A stretch of 64,000 nucleotides of DNA. Origin: Phorcus lineatus. Taxonomy: Eukaryota; Mollusca; Gastropoda; Trochida; Trochidae. Positions 12,701-26,900 of the stretch are shown in pieces (position 1 is the stretch's first letter; each line of letters starts with the position of its first letter). The notes beneath the pieces were generated by a model. The model made no database searches. It was not told where the DNA came from and saw nothing but the letters and a program-made list of their open reading frames with translations. The position numbers and the translations under genes are program-made. The DNA is taken from the NCBI GenBank assembly GCA_921293015.1, contig OV121088.1, positions 35,336,010 to 35,400,009 of the forward strand, read 5' to 3'.

Positions 12701-15700
12701 GTAACGTGTTGACAACAGAGACGATATTGGGAAAATTTTGACATTTTGACAAATTGAAAAAACCTGGTAAGCAAATTGTTGTGTTGACAAAATTTGTTAA
12801 TAATCTTAATCTTCTCACAAAATATTTTTAGTATATTGACGCGATGATAAAGTGAGACAATTTGATGAACATTTTGAAACATAATGTCATTATGAATTAA
12901 TAAAAAACCGGTCCGAATATACTTAAAGAAACACTCTTTGACCTGAACATAGTTGGTGTCACATGTAAGAAACGATGTAACAGGTCTCATTGTATAAAGA
13001 ACTATTGTTAAAGGTATCAATGAAAGACTAAACGGATTGGCAAAGTTTCGATGTTGATCGAAACCCGGACAATTTACAGGCCCCCCTAAGTAATGGCATC
13101 AAATTTGAAGGAAAACAGTGCCTAATATAAGGAAAAGCTTCCATAATGGAAGGAAACCAGCTTAATCGCGAAACAAACACGTCAACATCGGTGAAAAACG
13201 CCAATAACAGAGATTTGTCTTCCTAACGGAAGCAACATCGTCCCACTTTTGAAGGTAATCGGTAGACTTCGGAAGGAACATCGGTAATATCCGTGAATTC
13301 TCGGTCACGATTAAGCTGGTTTCCTTCCACTATGGAAGCTTTTCCTTCAAATTTGATACATTTCCTTCAATTTCTTAGGGGGGCCTGATTTACATTGACA
13401 GAAAGAAGACAGATTTGAGTTGATAGTCATAAATCGTGTCTTCTCTCATACGGCTGATTTTCGATTTTAAATTGAAAACTATTAATTTATATTTTTTTGG
13501 CGTTTAAAGATGGATGTGAGGGATATTTTCAGTCTGGATCGGCATATGTATTATTTTGGCTTAATGAAATGTGATGAACATTATGAAGTATCTAAGTGAG
13601 ATATTTTCAGTCTGGATCAGCATATGTAATTCTTTGACTTAATAAAATGTGATGAACAGTACGGAATTTCTTGAGATATTTTCAGTCTGGATCAGAATAT
13701 GTAATCCTTTGACTTAATAAAATGTGATGAACAGTACGGAGAATCTTTTTTTTATACCGTTTCACCATAGTGCCTTTATTATATCTTGTGACACAAATTC
13801 ATCTCTCCTATTTTATTTGTATAAGAGTTTGATCTTTCGGAGTATTTATATTTTTCGATGTTGACAACAGCTGGATGCAGTATGAACTGTCAACACGAGG
13901 GCTACCCACTGAATACTGGGAGTGGTTGCACTTGTGTTTGCGTCGATTGGTTGAGCGAGGAATCAGACTGCTCCGACTTTGAAACTGGCGGTAAGTAATA
14001 TTTCTTTTTTAAACATGAGGTACAAAAACTTGTTAAAGTTTTCCTGTTAAAATTGATCACAATGTGATTGGAATCAACCCTTTCCCAAGGAATTAAAGTC
14101 AGAATGTTGTCTCAAACGCAATACATTTTACGTGCTCGCATTGCGCATATTCGAAACCTTGCCAGACCATGTGGAGAAAACCACTGAACGAACGAGTTCA
14201 TATCCTGGTTGAAGCAAGATTTTATATCCTTAGTTATCGAAATATTTAGTTTTTAATCAGACTGAAAGTGGTTAAATGCTTAATTGGTGGACTTTTGTGT
14301 GTTTTATTTTGGATGCAAGTACATTTCTAATTTTATTTTATTGAAAATATCCTGACAAAATCGATAAAAGCAGTTCAGATTATTAGTGACCTATAAAAAC
14401 CTAAATTATGCTACCTTTACAAGTATTTAAGAAAATTGCTGGAATAATAATATATTTTAAAAAAGAAAATCCCTTGTGATTTCAGTTGTTGGCGAATTCG
14501 TTGAAGTTACCACAGAAACGACTACGATTTCTCTGGCAACTCTGTCACAAGGCAACGTCCAAGCTGGAACGACATACATGTGGGTATTGGAGGTATGTAT
14601 GTGTCAAAGCTAAACATACGTACGTTAGTGTATCATATACCTTCTACATTAAATCTAGGGATATTTCACTTGATCGGCCTTCACGTGGCTCTTTATGGTA
14701 AGTTGTATGTGGATTTTTAACTATTTAACATCAACCTAAAACTAAGCCGTAACATTATCTCCAATAGCTCCCATATTGAATTCAAACTGACACACAGTAT
14801 TATTCATTATTTTTGTATGGGGTGACCGTTCAGATAAGAGAAAAAATGCCATTTTTCCTAAAGTGCCATAACAAAAATAGCGATATTTTCTTGTTAACAA
14901 TGATAATCGATAAACGCCAACCCAGATACCTTATATGCCATCCTTTCAACTATGTGAAAGCCAGTGAAAAAACAAACCAAGTCTTATTATGCCAAATATT
15001 TACTTTATATTGTATTATCCTTATCACAAGGAATGATTAAATCAAATCAAAAGTTGTTTTTTAACTTGCCAGTTGACTTTTAAATCTATCGTTCAATATG
15101 TTTAGATATATAGGTGCTTACCTGTATATTTCATGAAAACGATTCATAACCAAATCTGTGAAGGACTGAATGAAAATATGCCTTGGAACAAAACATCAAC
15201 AAGGTTACGAGTGTTCAGAAGTAATATTTGTTATATTTGTTCTGTATATGTTCCATGGAACTCTTCGTTTCGGTGACCGAATGGTAACGCTTTAACCATA
15301 AATTATATATCTATATATATTTAATCGGAGTATAATCTCTCTATTACGAATAAGGATGGGTATCGCTCCTCATTTTGTATTACAATATATTGCAATACAG
15401 AAAAGCGTAATGCAATACGTATTGCAATATATTGGTACTTTTCATATCTTAGTTTTTCCATGCTCCCTTGACTAAATAACAGTAATTATCAATGCTTAAC
15501 TGGCCCGTCGTTTTGTAAAGCGAGATAATTCATTAGCTGCTTTCGGACTTTTACAGTTATGTGCTAATTTCACTTTGCGAGTTAACGCTTTGTATAACAA
15601 CTTTTAGTAAAATCACATTTTTTGGTTACGTTTTCCTACAATTTTACACGGAAATTGTTAATTTTGTAACATCCGATACATTGAATATTTTCAGAGGAGT

Positions 15701-18700
15701 GTACCGGTACGTATCGTGTTGTTCCTGTTTTGCATTAAACCGATATACCGATAATACCCTTAATTACGAAACCAATCGATGTTGACAGGCCCCTGTGGGA
15801 TATCGCCTACTCCTCGACTTCAATGAACTGGAGGTTGCCTCGACTGAGGACTTCTGTGTCTCTGCCCTGAACATCAAGAGAAGGAGACTGGGGTCCACTG
15901 ATGAAGTGTACGTGTGGACTATGCATAAAAAAATCACCCTGAAAGGGGCAGAAGAACCTTTTAAATGTCATGTCACAAAAACTAAAATAAATGTTACCAA
16001 CTGAAAGATTTTTTTAGAACAGACAGAAGCAGTTCTTATATTGCTCAGATAAGAATACATTTTTCTAAATGATTTAAAGGTGTTCAAACTAAAATGACCG
16101 CCAGTAGTTAATGCTTGAACTTGATAATTACCTCTACGACTACTGGTGAGTAGTGTGGTGTTTTACCCTCTAAAGATAATACACTTGGCATAAACTATTC
16201 TATTTTAGAATTGAAGAAATATAATTTTCAACAAACGTGCCCGTGCCCCTTTAGGTTAGGTTTTGACGCCAACATATTGAAACGTGGTATAAGAAATTCT
16301 GATAAACGCAAACAATATTTAAAACTTCATATTTGTGACCTCTCTTGCCAACTGCGCGGGTTCGAATCCTTGTCAACACACCCACAATTTGTGGCATGGG
16401 CTTTACACGGTGTTGTGTAACTGTGTAAAGCACTTCATCCACATTGCACCCAGTCCAGCCAACTGTACAATTGGGTATCTCAATTGACGCGCGAAGCGCT
16501 ATTGACCTGCTTTGACAATTAAATCCCTCAGGTATATTGTACTACCATTGAATAGTCCTTGATTGGATATAAGATATTCAAATTGTAATTATCATCATAA
16601 TATGCCAGAGATTAATTTCTTAAAATGTTCATCAATGATTATGTTTATGCCAAATCATGCATTGTCTTCACATAAAACAAACAGATGTTACCGTTAGGGC
16701 TTTGGTAGACTCTTAAACTTATCTCGTACTATGTATAAATGTTTCCAGAGTGTGCGGTTCGGGCTACAGTGGGACGATCTTCTCACATAAGAATCTTATT
16801 GCTCTTGTACTCGAATCTGAAAGTTCAGATGACGTTTTAGAAGCTGTAATTAGAAGAAAACACGGTAGGTGATTCAGATTTTTGAGGAAAACATATAACG
16901 CTTTGTATTTTTCATAAATTTCAAAGGGTACGAAATATATATCCACATGTCATGAACAATGAAATGAACGTCGCTTTTCGATGCTTTCAAACTTTAAATA
17001 AACCTGTTTTGTCACTATGTGTCGGCCTATTGATCTCAGTTTGTTGTTTTTCGGTCGGATCAGAATGATATAGAGATGTATGGTTTCAGAGTCGGACTGG
17101 TGTTACAACGTGGCGGACAAGGGCGCTACCTACAACGGAGAAATGAATAGAGCGGCCGATAACTCTTTTTGTCTGAATTGGGCACTGACATCCGAATGTG
17201 AAGATTCACCGCTAAAATCCGGGTGAGTTTCCCGTTGCTCCTGTAATATTAGTCTCACACCAAGTTTCTTTTGGCACTTCCTGCCTCAGGGTAAAACGTA
17301 TACGTTCTTGCTCTACTTATGTCCCCCTGGGATATAACTAATCTATGACGCGCTGTTACCTATGACCTATCTTAAAATAATCAACCAATAGCAGCGCTTG
17401 ATATGCGAGTCGGCATCATCAAGGCTGCACCGACTTGTCTGCAGTGCACTTCTTTTTCGTTGGTCTCTTCGGAATTCCTACAAATTCTCAAAACAGTGTT
17501 TTCAAACATTTGCCACATCTACTTTGATTAAATGCCAATAGCGTTTGATTTTATTTCGCAACGTTTTGACTGGCTGGATCATAAGTCACAGCTCGTAAAT
17601 CATAGTGTGGTTATATTCCAGGGATAAGAGTGGAGCGAGAGCGTATTTTTTCTTACCCTTTTTGCTTTTGGTAAATTTTACATGAAGTCATTCAAGCTCA
17701 ATCAGTTTTATTAAACATATTGTGAAACATACGATGTGATTATTTTCAAATATGTATATACATACATGTTTACTCATATCACTTTTGCCTAACAACTGTT
17801 GTTGCAATATCTTGTATTTTTTCTCCTGTGACGTAATAAAATAATTGTTCATGAATTTAGGCTTTTCTACTTGCTGTTTTAAACCAATTCAAAAGAAATA
17901 AAGAAATTACAACATTCGAAAGGTTAACATATGTTTTTTTACGAGACTCTTGCAAATGTGTTTATTACTATGCCTCTCTCTCGTTCGGGTTTGACAAAGT
18001 CTGATTTTGCTGTAGGTAATAAAGGGAATTGCAGGATGTGGCGAGAAGAAATATATTTTATAAACATGTCACGCTTTTCTTGTAATTTCTTATATTCCTA
18101 GTTTGATGACATGTTTATATAGTTCGTTACACAAACGGTTCTCCGGTAACCTCTGCTCTATATTCAAACAAAACAAAATTTTTTGTGGAACTCCACAGAG
18201 ATCTTGCCGCAGACTACTCAGGTAATGCTTGTCGGAACCCTGGTGGTAAGAGGGCGGGTCCCTGGTGCTTCACCAACATGGACGATGGGGGTTGTGACAT
18301 CAAATACTGCGATGCCTGTGGATATGGTAAGTGGCCAGAGTTTCTACCAGGACGCATATCATGGTCGTTCACACGCCGTACCTTCTCGACCACAACGATT
18401 CTTTTCTATTAACATCTTGTGGGATGGTGGAAGGTTGAATGGGGTGTAGTTCATGAGGCTTAATCATTAATCATCCACGTTGCCTATTTAGGGGCGAGAG
18501 GGGTGGGGAAAGGGGCGGGGTGGGGGTGGGGGTTTATGTAACGGGTGGAATGAAAATGTCTCATAATAATGATTTTGGTGCCCAAAAATAATTTCTGGCT
18601 TATAAACTGGAGGTGTGTGTGGGGGGGTGGGGGGGGGGGGGGGGGGGTTCCCTTCCTAAAGTTTCTACGCCTATGTATTGACTGACACTTGAAACACAAA

Positions 18701-21700
18701 CTTTCTCGTAATGGCCTGGAAACACGTTTTCTATTACCAGGACAATATGATACTGAGACAGGACGTTTTATCTTAACTTGTACATATACCGGTATATACA
18801 TTATCATTTCAGGACAAGTCTATGATACGTATCACAACTGCGTTGAGCGCCTTGCCGACGAGTCAAATTTGTGTGACACAGAAGATGGACTTTTCGGCTG
18901 CAGAAAGACCTGCAATGCTATCCATATTACAGTCACATCACCTGGTAGGCTTCAGCCTATTTCACTTATTCTTGGTGTGTCCAGAAGTTAAAGTGTCACA
19001 GAGTATGTTTCACGATTTTGAATGTGGTTTAAGAACTAAAATACCTTATGACCTGGGTGCAGTTGAATTCGCCTCTCTAAACTCGCATCTTTATCATGAT
19101 ATTTTCTTGTTTTCAATGATATTCGTAAACGGTCCTATATAAGTTAAAATTTCGAAATTCTGTTTCTAATTAAATGGCCTACTTAACACTATGAACCTAT
19201 GTTTGTCTTTGTGTCTGCTGTAGATAAGTTTAAAAAATTACGTTTGAGTCATTTGCGCGCACCACTGTCCGGTTTTCGATAAAAAATCACGACTCTTTCC
19301 CGTTTATTGTCAAGATACAGAGCTGATAAGCATTCAGCTTCCGATTTTCTGAAACAACCACTACTTCTCGATATAGTAACACCATTTATTAAGTTTGACA
19401 TATTTGACTCCGACAACATACTCTGTGCCGCTTTAAATAATTTTGGATGCCAAGGCTCAATTACCAGTGTTCACGTTATCCACGTTATTCCTTATAATTC
19501 TTAATAATTCTGATTATGCTTTTAATTATAGGCTCTTGTCCTACTCCGGGTCCAGTTACCGGAAGTAGTATCATCGGGGACGTTGCCGCCAGCTATCCAA
19601 TCGGAAGTAACGTGACATACCAGTGCGATAGCAACACGATTGTTGAGAGGATGAGATATTGTCTGTCTACTGGAGAGTGGTCAACACTAAATGCAGTATG
19701 TGGAGGTAGGTTTAAAGAAGACAGTATACAAGTATATCTATATGGGGTTACGGCATTTCATTCTGGGAGAGAAAGGTTGAGTCTATTCTTATATGACATG
19801 ACCTAAGGAGAGGAATACTTATTTACTTATTGCTATGTGTATGTGTGGCGGGGGGGGGGGGGGGGGGGGGGTGTCAACATTTATTCATTTGGTGGGTTGG
19901 GGTCAGCTGGGGTTTTTTCATCCTTATGACGGGCAGGTAGGGCGGGTGGAGGGGAGAGGGTTGATTGTTTACCGTTCATCGTTTATTTGTATGGAGCTTA
20001 AAGGCGCTAGTGCACGCTTTTACGGTTTAAATTGGCTGTCTTAAGGTTTACGAGGACTTATGCATTCACTTAAACTTTCTTTCGATGCAATGAAATATTA
20101 AACATTCTCTACAATTTACCTGCAATCAAAAATGAAAACGTTAAGGCAGCCGCTGTCGGCTTGGACATATAAAAATCTATGGTTAGCTGTGCACAAAACG
20201 GACAAATTATTGACACTTGGAAACGGCTGATCTAGTACTGTGTGCAGCTATTGAATTTACCTAAACTCTGAACTGAGAACAAATAATGAAATATGTTTTA
20301 TGAAAGCAATGTTGTAAATTTACCGTTTTAATAACACAGTATTAGCATTGTTTTAGATTGACTATAGCGGCTGCCGTTTCCGCTTTTCTGGTTATGAGTA
20401 AAATCTTAATATTTCCGATATCGTAGTTCATACGGATTTAATGTAACGTAACATTAAATACTTCCGGCCTTTAAAAAAACACTTTACTACCTGAATATAT
20501 GAATACTTGTTAAATAACTTACGAGGTAGATTAATTGAGTGAGGATAGTTAGTAATATCGAGAGATATGCAGTATCTGTGCATTCGTTGTGTTTACGAAA
20601 TATTGGCATGCACTAGTGCGTTTAAGAAGGCAAAATCTAAACTGTTTTTGATATAACAAAATTAGTCATAGAAAGAGAAGGGTAAGCGACAAGTTTCACT
20701 CTAGGAAATTAGCTACGATTTTATGCACCAATCAACACTGTGATTTCTTGAATCAACTGAAGGTGAAAGGTCACCAACAAGGTCACTTTATTTGAACCTT
20801 CAGAGTATAGAACTCAGATCAAAGTCAAGCTAGTTACGAATGTTAATTTGAACAGGTATTGATGACATTTCTAAGTATTTCAAACCTTTGATCAGACTTT
20901 ATTTTAGTCCCTTTTTCATTTCAGGCGAGATTGAGGACACGGCAACCAACTGTGTAACATTGGCTTCAAACCCAGACTACTGTACCTCCCCCGCCGGACG
21001 AAGGGATTGTGCCAGAACGTGCCAACACGGTTGGTCATGTTGAAAATTTTGCAAACTGTTTCAAATAGTTTTTATGCATTTTATTGGATCAAGAGGAAGG
21101 ATTTACAAATGAAATCTGCATGTTCCATAAAAATGAGCAGTCATTTACACCCATAATATCATGTATGGTATGTGTTCATTTTCGCTTTATGTCAAAGGTA
21201 ATAATTTGAGTCAAAATGTCAAAATTTAGATATCGATCAAATCTTGTCATATTTAATCATCTTTAAAGTCTTATGATAAATTGAGCAAGGTATAAGAAAA
21301 TATTTGTAATTAAACTCTAAAAGAAAATATTATAATAAGTGACTGAAGTAAATGTTATTAAAATGAATCTGTAAAATGACCTGTACATTAAGTTTGCCCT
21401 TAAGGACCTTTTTGGTCTCGGAATTAGGTTCCTTTACACGGTACAAATAGTTGTGATCCACTTAAGGGTGGATGGTTTACAACAGCTGAACATTAAAACT
21501 TTACTGTACGAAGTACAGAGTTTGCAGAAAAGTGTTTGGTTAATAAATGGACGCACTAAATGTGGGATCTCTTGTGAAAGATGTTACGGCTCAATGTTAC
21601 TCAACCATAATAGCGTGCTTTACAGCTGCTTAACAAAAGCTTGTTTCATTGCTTTCCGATGTATTGCAAAACTCATGTGAAATCAAGCGTTAGTTAAGAT

Positions 21701-23866
21701 TCAGTTTTCAGATATTTTGAGAAGATAAAGAAAAACACATACCTACCACATACTTAGAGATAGTACTCATAGAACTACATGAACAAATTTGGCAGGAACT
21801 TATGCAACACTGGGGTCTAAAATGCAAATCTTTAATTTCTTGATTAGCATATAATATGGTAATTTCCTGCATCCTGTGTAAGGGTAACAGGTAGTCAATC
21901 TAAGGCACCCTTACTTAATTGATTCGTAACTCAAATTATGGCATTGGGTTAAGGGCTTCCTTAGCTGTTTAAATGATATCAATCATTCCTTAAACTAAAT
22001 ACACTTAAGCAGTCAGTGATTATGATGGTTGTGATTGATATAGTTTTTATCATTATGAACCTTCTTCACCTGCAGTGGTTTAGTCGGAATTCACATAAAG
22101 AAGATTAAGCCGTGTCCATGAGGTATAAAGTCATGGCAACATAAGATATATACTATATGTTCGTCACTATGTCACGTCTTATATAAGGGATCATACGTCA
22201 CGCAAGGTATGCCTTTTTGTTTGTTGATCTCAGTGACGACCTGTACCTTGCCCGAGCCATCTGAGAACACGGAGAGGGTGACAGGTGCGATTGTGGGGGC
22301 GGGCCAGACAGGCGAATACCGGTGCCATGGGGGTTTCATCAAACTGACGGGGGACGAACAGAGGACCTGCAGATCGGACGGCACCCTCACTGGAGACCTC
22401 CTCACCTGCACAGGTATGACATTCTCCCCCACAACTCGAATCATTGCAAAGAATATAGTTCTTCGAGAATCAGAGGTTGATGTTACTCAAAGTTTGAAAG
22501 ATCTGATAATTACAACAATAACCATCGGTGGACTGATGCTGCTATGCATTAAGCTTATTTCCAAAATTCCCATCTGTTAAGGCATTGAATGGTGAATTAG
22601 CATACGTTTCAAACGAAACTATTAATTTTTTGATAATGCCAATGCGTGCAATGTCATGATTTATCAATATTTATCTACTGAGATATTCATGACCATGCAA
22701 CACCGATGCCTTCGAATTCCCTGGTCCGCCACTGCAAGTGTTTCACCTTTCCTTACAGTTGGCGCCCTGAGGACAGCCACAACCTGTGACGTCACCGATC
22801 CCGCATCAAGTGATCACGTGACCTGCTCGCATTCTGGACAAATCGAAACAGGACTTAGGCTGGAATGTCAGTGTGATCAAGGTTACACGCAAGTGTCTGG
22901 AGACGCATCGAGGGAATGCTTTGATGGCGGGTTCTTGGCTGGACAGCAACCAGTTTGTACAGGTAGGAATGGGCTACATGGTGTTCAAAAGCACACTGTA
23001 TCATTTGGTGAGATCTTTGATATACACACTCTCCTCGCAGATAAGAATTAGATGAGAAGCCTTTGACGGCGTCTTTGCTGGATATCAACCAGGTTGCGAA
23101 GGTTGGAATGGGGGTACACTGCCCTTCAAAAGAAAGTAATTCAATCGAGTTTTTGAAAATATTATCATTTTCTTAAAACTGTTTTAATTGGTTGACAATT
23201 ATGCTCCAAAACATATTGAGATAAGTGGTTGACAGTTGTATGGTTGGCATGGTCATTTGTGGAAATTGTCAGGGTGGCAATTATCTATTGGCCATGTTGC
23301 CAATTGTCCCATCACAGATATTCACATAATAGTCTAGCAGCTTGGAAAAAGTGAGAGGACTTTGATGGATTTCTTTCTCCGAGCAGCAACCAGCCTGTGA
23401 AGATTTGAATGTGAGATATGTTACTGTATATGAAGTAAATGACCCTGAACAAAAGCTAGTTTAACTATGCAAGAGTTCAATTTAAAACTATTATTTTTGT
23501 AATATGTATAAATATTTGTTTGTCAGCGTGAGATAAAATATATAGCCGAAAAAAATTATTCATTGCTTACGAACAAAGGCTGTGATTCAAATGTAAGTTC
23601 ATTCACATTTAAACTGTTATAGAGATAACTTGCGATACGACCACCGGAGTCAACGTGCGGCACCTTGGAACGGGGTCATCTATCAGCTCTGGTTCAGTCG
23701 TCACGTACGAGTGTATAGAAGGGTATCAGTTGTTGTACGGGGATCTCACTAGGACATGCTCAGAGAAAGGAATTCTTGATGGTCACGCCCCAATCTGCGC
23801 AGGTACCGTCTTTTTGACTCAGTGTCTGTATCAGTGTGTCTCTCTCTGTCTGTTTGTCCCTCTCTG

Positions 23867-23963
<97 letters not shown>

Positions 23964-26900
23964 CTCTCTCTCTCCCTCTGGTATGCATTTCGCCAATTTG
24001 TACAGCAAATTTGTAATTTAACGGCATACATACTAGTATTTATCTGTTGTTGTTTTTGCTTGAATCAAAATCATATGTAATTAATACACACTAAAAATTT
24101 GTATGTTTACAGAACTCTTTTGCAACGTTGAGCTAACTGTTGCCGGCTCGAATGTAGTTCGACAATCCAACTCGATCGTCAAGGTTGGCGAGGAAGCAAA
24201 TTACGCATGTCTATCAGGTTACGAACTCTCTTCCGGCAACCTTCAAAGGACCTGCAACAATAACCTTTCACTGACAGGGAATTTGCCATCATGTTCATGT
24301 GCGTAACTGCATTCTTATACAGTGTAGTATACAACGTTCAGAGGTCCCCACGTTGCTGATATATGCAGAATACCTATGTGTTACAGTTATCAACATTAAT
24401 TACACACTATTAACTCAGTTGACCGTTATCAGTAAGGTTCAACAACGCGGTACGTGAGTGAACTCTGAGAGTTTGAAGGGTTATTCTTGCCCCAAAAGAG
24501 ACACGAGTTGAGAGAATCTTTGTGTCTACTTGGGCAAGAGACTCAAAAATAAAAATGTGCTCTCTGTTCGTTGGTACCTGTTAAAGCATTGTGTTGGAAA
24601 TGACCTCCTTACTACAAATATATCAGCTTGGGTTCAATCTCATTAAAATAAATTCTCACATTGCTGCACTACGTTACGCAGATTATAGATCTCACTATGC
24701 TCCTTTACTCAAGCCGTCATGTTAACCTTTGCCTTGTTAACCAATTTGACCTCTAAATCGCATTGGCTTGTCGCAGATACCTTCAAGCAATCATTATGCG
24801 CGTATGTTCATGGCCTTCTACAACATGGCGAGTAATTTCACAAATGGCAGATGAATCTCTTTATCAATTTTCGAGTAAACAGAAAACAAGTTGAGGTAAT
24901 ATGCAAAAGTCCTTTAATTGAATGGCAACCCGGCAGAGGTACTTATAACATGTCTTTGACGAAACAAGGGTCAATCACATAAGCATATGACTATTAGGTA
25001 ATTATCAAGAAACCTCTTGTAAATATCTGTATATGTTTTGATTGTTTTGGTTTCTCAACCTGTTTATGATTTATTTGTTTCACAAAATTAAGAATTATGT
25101 AACGATTATTATAAACTAAAGACATAACGTTTATTCAACGTTTCTGTTACCAGAAAAGGCATTTTGGATTTGTTCCATCCACTATTGCATTACGTTGAGG
25201 TATGCAGAGTTTGCTTTGTGAAAGACAACACCACAGTGTTCGATTTGATTTGTCCAACACACCGAGCTATGGTAAATTGTCAGTACATAAAATACATTTA
25301 TTCGGATTTGAATTATATCAGAGGCAAACCTGACGGCTCGCGTGACGGAGGCTGGTGAGATCTCCACGTGTAATGTAGTCGAGCATTTATATTTCATTTT
25401 AATGAAATTGGCTTGGGTTAGACCAGGGTAATATTGTCGTTAGCGCATTGAGCAAGCCCTAATGGATGGAAGTGTGTGCCTTATAAAGATTCACATTATC
25501 ATTAAGATTATCTTTATTATATTAATTATTATTATTACTATTATTTCTAAACAAAGCAAACCTCGTCCGGTTGTAAACTTTTGCATTCGGATAGTTCGGG
25601 TTAAGCAGTTGAGTTCACCAACTATCTAGCTGCACCTCAGCATAACTCAATGTTACCCTTGTTCCAGTGGTTCAATGTTCCGTTGACCTGCCTTCTGACG
25701 AGGATCTTGTGGCCCTGTCGAGCTCCAACCACCTCCCTGTTGGTATGTCGGCCACGTACGAGTGCACGAGCGGTCAATTAGTGGAGGGGGCACTGGTCAG
25801 AGAGTGTCTAGTTGATGGGTCACTGTCCGGGAGCAGCCCAAGATGTAGCGGTAGGTCATTGGAATTACAGAGCTGTGTAATGATCTTCATCTAATACTAA
25901 ATACGCCCACTAGAAAAGGATGCAGTTTAATATTAAGGGGTAATTGAAAAAATGAAAATGCGTAGGATATTACTTTCATGCAATTGTTTTGCAACGGTGT
26001 GTGACCGGATAGCAAATCTTTTGCATGCATATAAGCAAATCTGTTGAATGCATAGAAAAGCAAATCTGTTGAATGCATAGAAAAGCAAATCTGTTGCATG
26101 CATAGGGAATCAACTTTGTTGCATGCATAGAAAAGCAAATCTGTTGAATGTTTGATATAATTATTCGAGAGAATCCCTTAAAGCTAGATTTATCATTGAA
26201 GAGCAAATCTGTTGAATGTTAAATATCTTTATTTGAGAATGACACGTTTTGTTGAATATTCTCATTCAAGAAAACCCCTTGAAAGACGTTGTATCATTGT
26301 TGAGCGAATCCGTTGAATGTTAGACATCAACTTTCAACAGCACCACTTGAGGCACGATGTGTTAGGTTTGGTATCAATGTCAGAGCATTCCTCGAGGTAT
26401 GTCATAGAGAAGCTTCTGTATTATCTTGTAGAATAAGGTATACATTCACATATACCCTACCTAAAAATGGAGACAGGCGTTCCTAGACGTTACTGTAAGA
26501 TAATATTGATCGACGAGAAATTGGCAGATGGTAATTTTGCCCACTACACAACTAAATATAATAACATCGGAGAGGGAAAGAGTTTTAAATAATCATATAC
26601 GACTCTATGTTACAGTGAAACATTACATTTTAATCCCGATATTATCAATAGTTCTTATCTCTCTAAGCAAAACGTTAAAATCTAACGGTAGACTTGCATA
26701 AACGAAAGACAACACAATCGTTTGTGGTTATCAAAATGTAAGATACATTGACAACAATTGACAAGTATTAATGACAGCAGTAATACGCCTGGGGAACAAT
26801 GTATGTACTCAAGGGAACGCTCTGTCTTGAGGTTTTACCGTACCCCGTACCGATCGGTTCTTCGTCCTGTGCTGGTTCAGAAACTCTGCAAGAAACAGCA

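Noticed and set aside
11841-12818. 325-codon minus-strand open frame
   Set aside because: It is produced by the 74-base satellite, which lacks stops on that strand in all frames. The peptide is a rotating repeat of the DNA unit and has no domain.
22040-22240. TATA- and ATG-like strings as a separate gene start before exon 18
   Set aside because: Exon 18 enters in phase 1 after a clear acceptor and continues the module series, so splitting the gene there is not needed.
23655-24080. Serine/leucine-rich frames over the CT run
   Set aside because: Translation of a dinucleotide microsatellite following true exon 20. The exon ends at 23802.
25155-25215. Possible extra protease exon in intron 21
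   Set aside because: An acceptor-like site exists, but the frame leads to a donor in the wrong phase and has no CCP or ShK cysteine pattern.
26010-26330. Direct repeats as a CRISPR array
   Set aside because: The units are contiguous and degenerate without unique spacers, and the context is a eukaryotic intron.
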